From CAWEDP01 sp963807925 (GTDB lineage Bacteria > Acidobacteriota > Vicinamibacteria > Vicinamibacterales > CAVVIG01): a stretch of 64,000 bases of DNA. Made by a program: the position numbers and the translations under genes. Under the pieces are notes generated by a model. That model was not told where the DNA came from and did not search any database. It was given only the letters and a program-made list of their open reading frames with translations. The stretch covers positions 1 to 64,000 of the forward strand of contig CAWEDP010000002.1 in assembly GCA_963807925.1 (NCBI GenBank). Reading direction: 5' to 3'. The stretch's first letter is position 1. Each line of letters opens with the position of its first letter. Positions 61,855 through 64,000 of the stretch are shown piece by piece.

Positions 61855-63311
61855 TTGAGCAGCTCCAGGAGAAAATCGGTCGATTCGGGGGACTTCATGC
61901 TCGACAGCTTCTGCACGATGTCCTTCTTGAGCATCGGATCCTTTTCGGCGCGGGCCAGGGCCACCAGGGCGGCGGCATCCTGGTGCAGATAGAGCGCGTT
62001 GATCACTTCCTGCCGGACCTCGGCGCTCGCATCAGAGCCGTAAATCGCCTTCAGCGCGTCGGCGGCGCCCGCGGCGCGCGTCAGCCCCAGGTTGCGGATG
62101 GCCGCGCGCCGCAACTGCGGGTCCTTTTCGTTGCGGGCCAGATCCATCAATTTGTCGCTGGCGCCCGCGACGAACAGGGCCTGGACGATGCGCTTCCTGA
62201 CGTCGGCCGACGTCTCGGTTTGATAGAGCTGGCCGAGCTCGGCCGCGGCGTGAATGACGCCGAGCTGCTGGACGGCGTCGCCGCGCAGACCCACATCGGG
62301 TTCGCTGCGCGCGAGCGCGGCGAGCCGCGGGCGATCGTCGGCGCTCACGAGACTGCGAATCACCGCGCGCTTGAGGGCCGGATCCGGGGTCGTGCGATAC
62401 ACCTCGTCGAGCACCTGACGGGCGTCCGCCCCCCCGATCACGCCGAGATAGCGGATGGCGCGCAGCTGCAGATCGGGGTTGCCGCTCTTCGCGACGCCGG
62501 CGATGATCTCGCGGGCCTTCGGCGATGGGCTCTGGCTGAGGACGAAGAGCGCGTTCTCCCGCAGCTTCACCGAGCCGGTGCCGCCGAGCAGCTTCTCGAT
62601 CATCGGCACGGCGCGGTCCGGGTCGCTCAGCATCAGACCGCGCAGCGCCAGCAGCTTCAGCTCCTCGTCGTTCTGCGCGTCGGGCGAGACCGGCTGGCCC
62701 GACGCCTGGCGGATTTCCATTTCGAGCGCGCGAGCGTCCTTCAGCCACCGGCTGGCCGCGAACCGCTTCTGCAGATCGGCGAGCGTGTTGAGCGCGTCGG
62801 CCCGCTGTCCCTGCTTGGCGAGCGTGTACGACTTCCAGTACAGCGCGGCGTCGGCGCGGTTGCCCCTGGCGAGGGCGACGAGCTGATCCAGCTGGGCGAT
62901 GGCGCGCTCGTAGCGGCCCGCGTCGATCGACGCGCGCGCCTGCTGGTACAGCGCCTCGGACCGGTCCTCCGCCGACGCTCCGCGCCGCGCACCGTCCGCG
63001 GCGATCCGGTCGCGCTGGGCGAACAGCTCGGGAAACGCCAGCGAACCGGCAGCCCACGTCGAAACGTCGAAGGCGGAGGCGAGTGCCTCGCGCGCCGACT
63101 CGCGAATCGCATCGAGATCGAGATGCAGATCGACATCGAGCGGCATCCGCACGTCGGGCGCCGGCGGAACCGCCGGCCGATCGGGCACGACTGGCGCGAC
63201 CGGGAGCATCGGACGGACGGGACGCTGGGCGTACACAGGTGGTGTGGCGATCCAGGCGACGAGGCCGAGGACCGCGACACCAGCGACGGGAAGACGATGG
63301 ATGCGGCTCAT
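61851..63311 (-). CDS. secreted HEAT-repeat/TPR protein
   Basis: 486 residues: signal peptide MSRIHRLPVAGVAVLGLVAWIATPPVYAQ, a TPR-like section (SEALYQQARASIDAGRYERAIAQLDQL) and about ten HEAT repeats (for example RRAAIRNLGLTRAAGAADALKAIY). It resembles the repeat proteins encoded with anti-sigma factors in Acidobacteriota. Starts within the anti-sigma stop (ATGA). Confidence 0.82.
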   Translation of the reverse strand: MSRIHRLPVAGVAVLGLVAWIATPPVYAQRPVRPMLPVAPVVPDRPAVPPAPDVRMPLDVDLHLDLDAIRESAREALASAFDVSTWAAGSLAFPELFAQRDRIAADGARRGASAEDRSEALYQQARASIDAGRYERAIAQLDQLVALARGNRADAALYWKSYTLAKQGQRADALNTLADLQKRFAASRWLKDARALEMEIRQASGQPVSPDAQNDEELKLLALRGLMLSDPDRAVPMIEKLLGGTGSVKLRENALFVLSQSPSPKAREIIAGVAKSGNPDLQLRAIRYLGVIGGADARQVLDEVYRTTPDPALKRAVIRSLVSADDRPRLAALARSEPDVGLRGDAVQQLGVIHAAAELGQLYQTETSADVRKRIVQALFVAGASDKLMDLARNEKDPQLRRAAIRNLGLTRAAGAADALKAIYGSDASAEVRQEVINALYLHQDAAALVALARAEKDPMLKKDIVQKLSSMKSPESTDFLLELLK

Positions 63312-64000
63312 GTGGCTTTCCCCGGGTGAACGGGCGCGATTTCGCGCTCGTGGAGTTCGGAGGCCAGAACGCGAACCTTGAACAGAAGGGCGGCCGCGTC
63401 GAGGCGGCCGCGGACCTCGTCGAGCTCCGCGCGGGTGGGCGCCGTCGGGCCGTGCACGATTTCGATGAGGCTGCGTTCGAGATCGTCGAGCACGCCGGCG
63501 ACGAGCGCGTCGCCGTCGCGAGCGGAGGCGTCCCGGTACAACCGGTTGGCGTCGAGGAGATCGGCCGACCATCGCTGCTCAGCCGAGAGATCGACGCGGT
63601 CGCCGTCGGTGTTCATCAGGTCGAGCAGCACGCGCTCGGAGCGCTCGAGGTGATCGCCGATGGCGGCCAGACGCACGCGCTCGCTCGCCTCGCGCCCGTC
63701 GGCGGCAACCGGCGGCCGGTCGGGCCGGGCCGGCGACGACAACGAGCGGCCCGCGACGAACGCCACGACGATCAGCGCGGCGACGGCCGCGGCAACCTCA
63801 ACCGGCCGCCAGGGCGGCCGCGCCTCCCACCACCGGCGGGGCGGTCGATCGAGCCTGCCGCGGAGGCGTCGCCACACCGCATCGCCGTAGTCGGCGCCGC
63901 GAGCCGGCACCTCCGACGCGGACACCAGGTGCAGCGCTCGCTGGAGCGCCCGGTCGATCGCCGCGCAGTCGCCGCAGCTCTGCAGATGACGCTCGATGGA
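63308..64000 (-). CDS. zf-HC2 anti-sigma-factor-like protein (5' end outside window)
   Basis: At least 230 residues; the N-terminal part ERHLQSCGDC shows the HxxxCxxC zinc motif of zf-HC2 anti-sigma factors. A membrane helix follows (VEVAAAVAALIVVAFVAG), then a periplasmic helical domain. The frame is open to the window edge, so the true start and the expected ECF sigma gene lie beyond 64000. Confidence 0.75.
   Translation of the reverse strand, partial: SIERHLQSCGDCAAIDRALQRALHLVSASEVPARGADYGDAVWRRLRGRLDRPPRRWWEARPPWRPVEVAAAVAALIVVAFVAGRSLSSPARPDRPPVAADGREASERVRLAAIGDHLERSERVLLDLMNTDGDRVDLSAEQRWSADLLDANRLYRDASARDGDALVAGVLDDLERSLIEIVHGPTAPTRAELDEVRGRLDAAALLFKVRVLASELHEREIAPVHPGKAT

Noticed and set aside
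1..64000. CRISPR array
   Set aside because: No regularly spaced direct repeats and no cas-like gene.

Overview
The window is high-GC bacterial chromosome. Gene content suggests an Acidobacteriota genome, possibly of the Vicinamibacteria type: a compact tRNA-Val/thrS/infC/rpmI/rplT/pheS/pheT/zapB-like/zapA/6S/rny/thiL run, many secreted Ala/Pro-rich proteins, and HEAT, NHL and PEGA proteins. The phylum is an inference from style and content; no rRNA is present to confirm it.

Region 1 (1-14936) is a decayed integrative island ending at the 3' end of ssrA. It holds gene debris (GrpB, ankyrin and conjugative-helicase remnants), an IS5-family element nested inside an ISL3-family transposase gene, an IS701-like element, an IS3 element with a programmed -1 frameshift site, and an IS21 element that splits the toxin gene of a DUF433/DUF5615 toxin-antitoxin pair. 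Cargo genes are small zinc-ribbon and KTSC proteins, a MobC-like protein, an excisionase-like HTH and a tyrosine integrase whose stop lies 10 bp from ssrA. Three copies of a cloverleaf-like repeat with compensated stems are scattered among the ISs.

Region 2 (14937-28010) carries tmRNA, a GAF-like protein, a soluble lytic transglycosylase and a PLP aminotransferase. It then has a five-gene divergent locus (19899-25444): a Tat-type Cys-rich secreted peptide, an NTP_transf_5-like nucleotidyltransferase, a MauE-redoxin-redoxin-PqqD fusion, an HprK-like kinase and an outer-membrane barrel. This looks like an undescribed peptide-maturation and export system. Tryptophan 2,3-dioxygenase and CstA follow.

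Region 3 (28032-47577) is core genome: a heterodimeric ABC exporter, 3D-domain and DUF2062 proteins, thiL, rny, a probable 6S RNA, zapA and a ZapB-like protein, pheT/pheS, rplT, rpmI, infC (AUC start), thrS, tRNA-Val, HU, a CtpA-like protein with a changed catalytic dyad, an EnvC-like M23 protein, ruvX and mltG.

Region 4 (47598-64000) has leuC/leuD, a subtilase/barrel/cory-CC-star/ArsA operon, an NHL protein, a PEGA protein, a zinc-uptake cluster (His/Cys-rich protein, porin-like protein, ZnuA, ZnuB), a LeuA-like lyase-family enzyme, HEAT-repeat proteins and a zf-HC2 anti-sigma-like protein cut by the window edge.

At least nine coding sequences or remnants are interrupted by a single extra base, and never by a missing one. 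Seven of the nine extra bases sit at or within three bases of GTAC, which hints at a systematic sequencing artefact (perhaps a modified GTAC motif) rather than true gene decay. Coordinates of such genes are given for the repaired reading.
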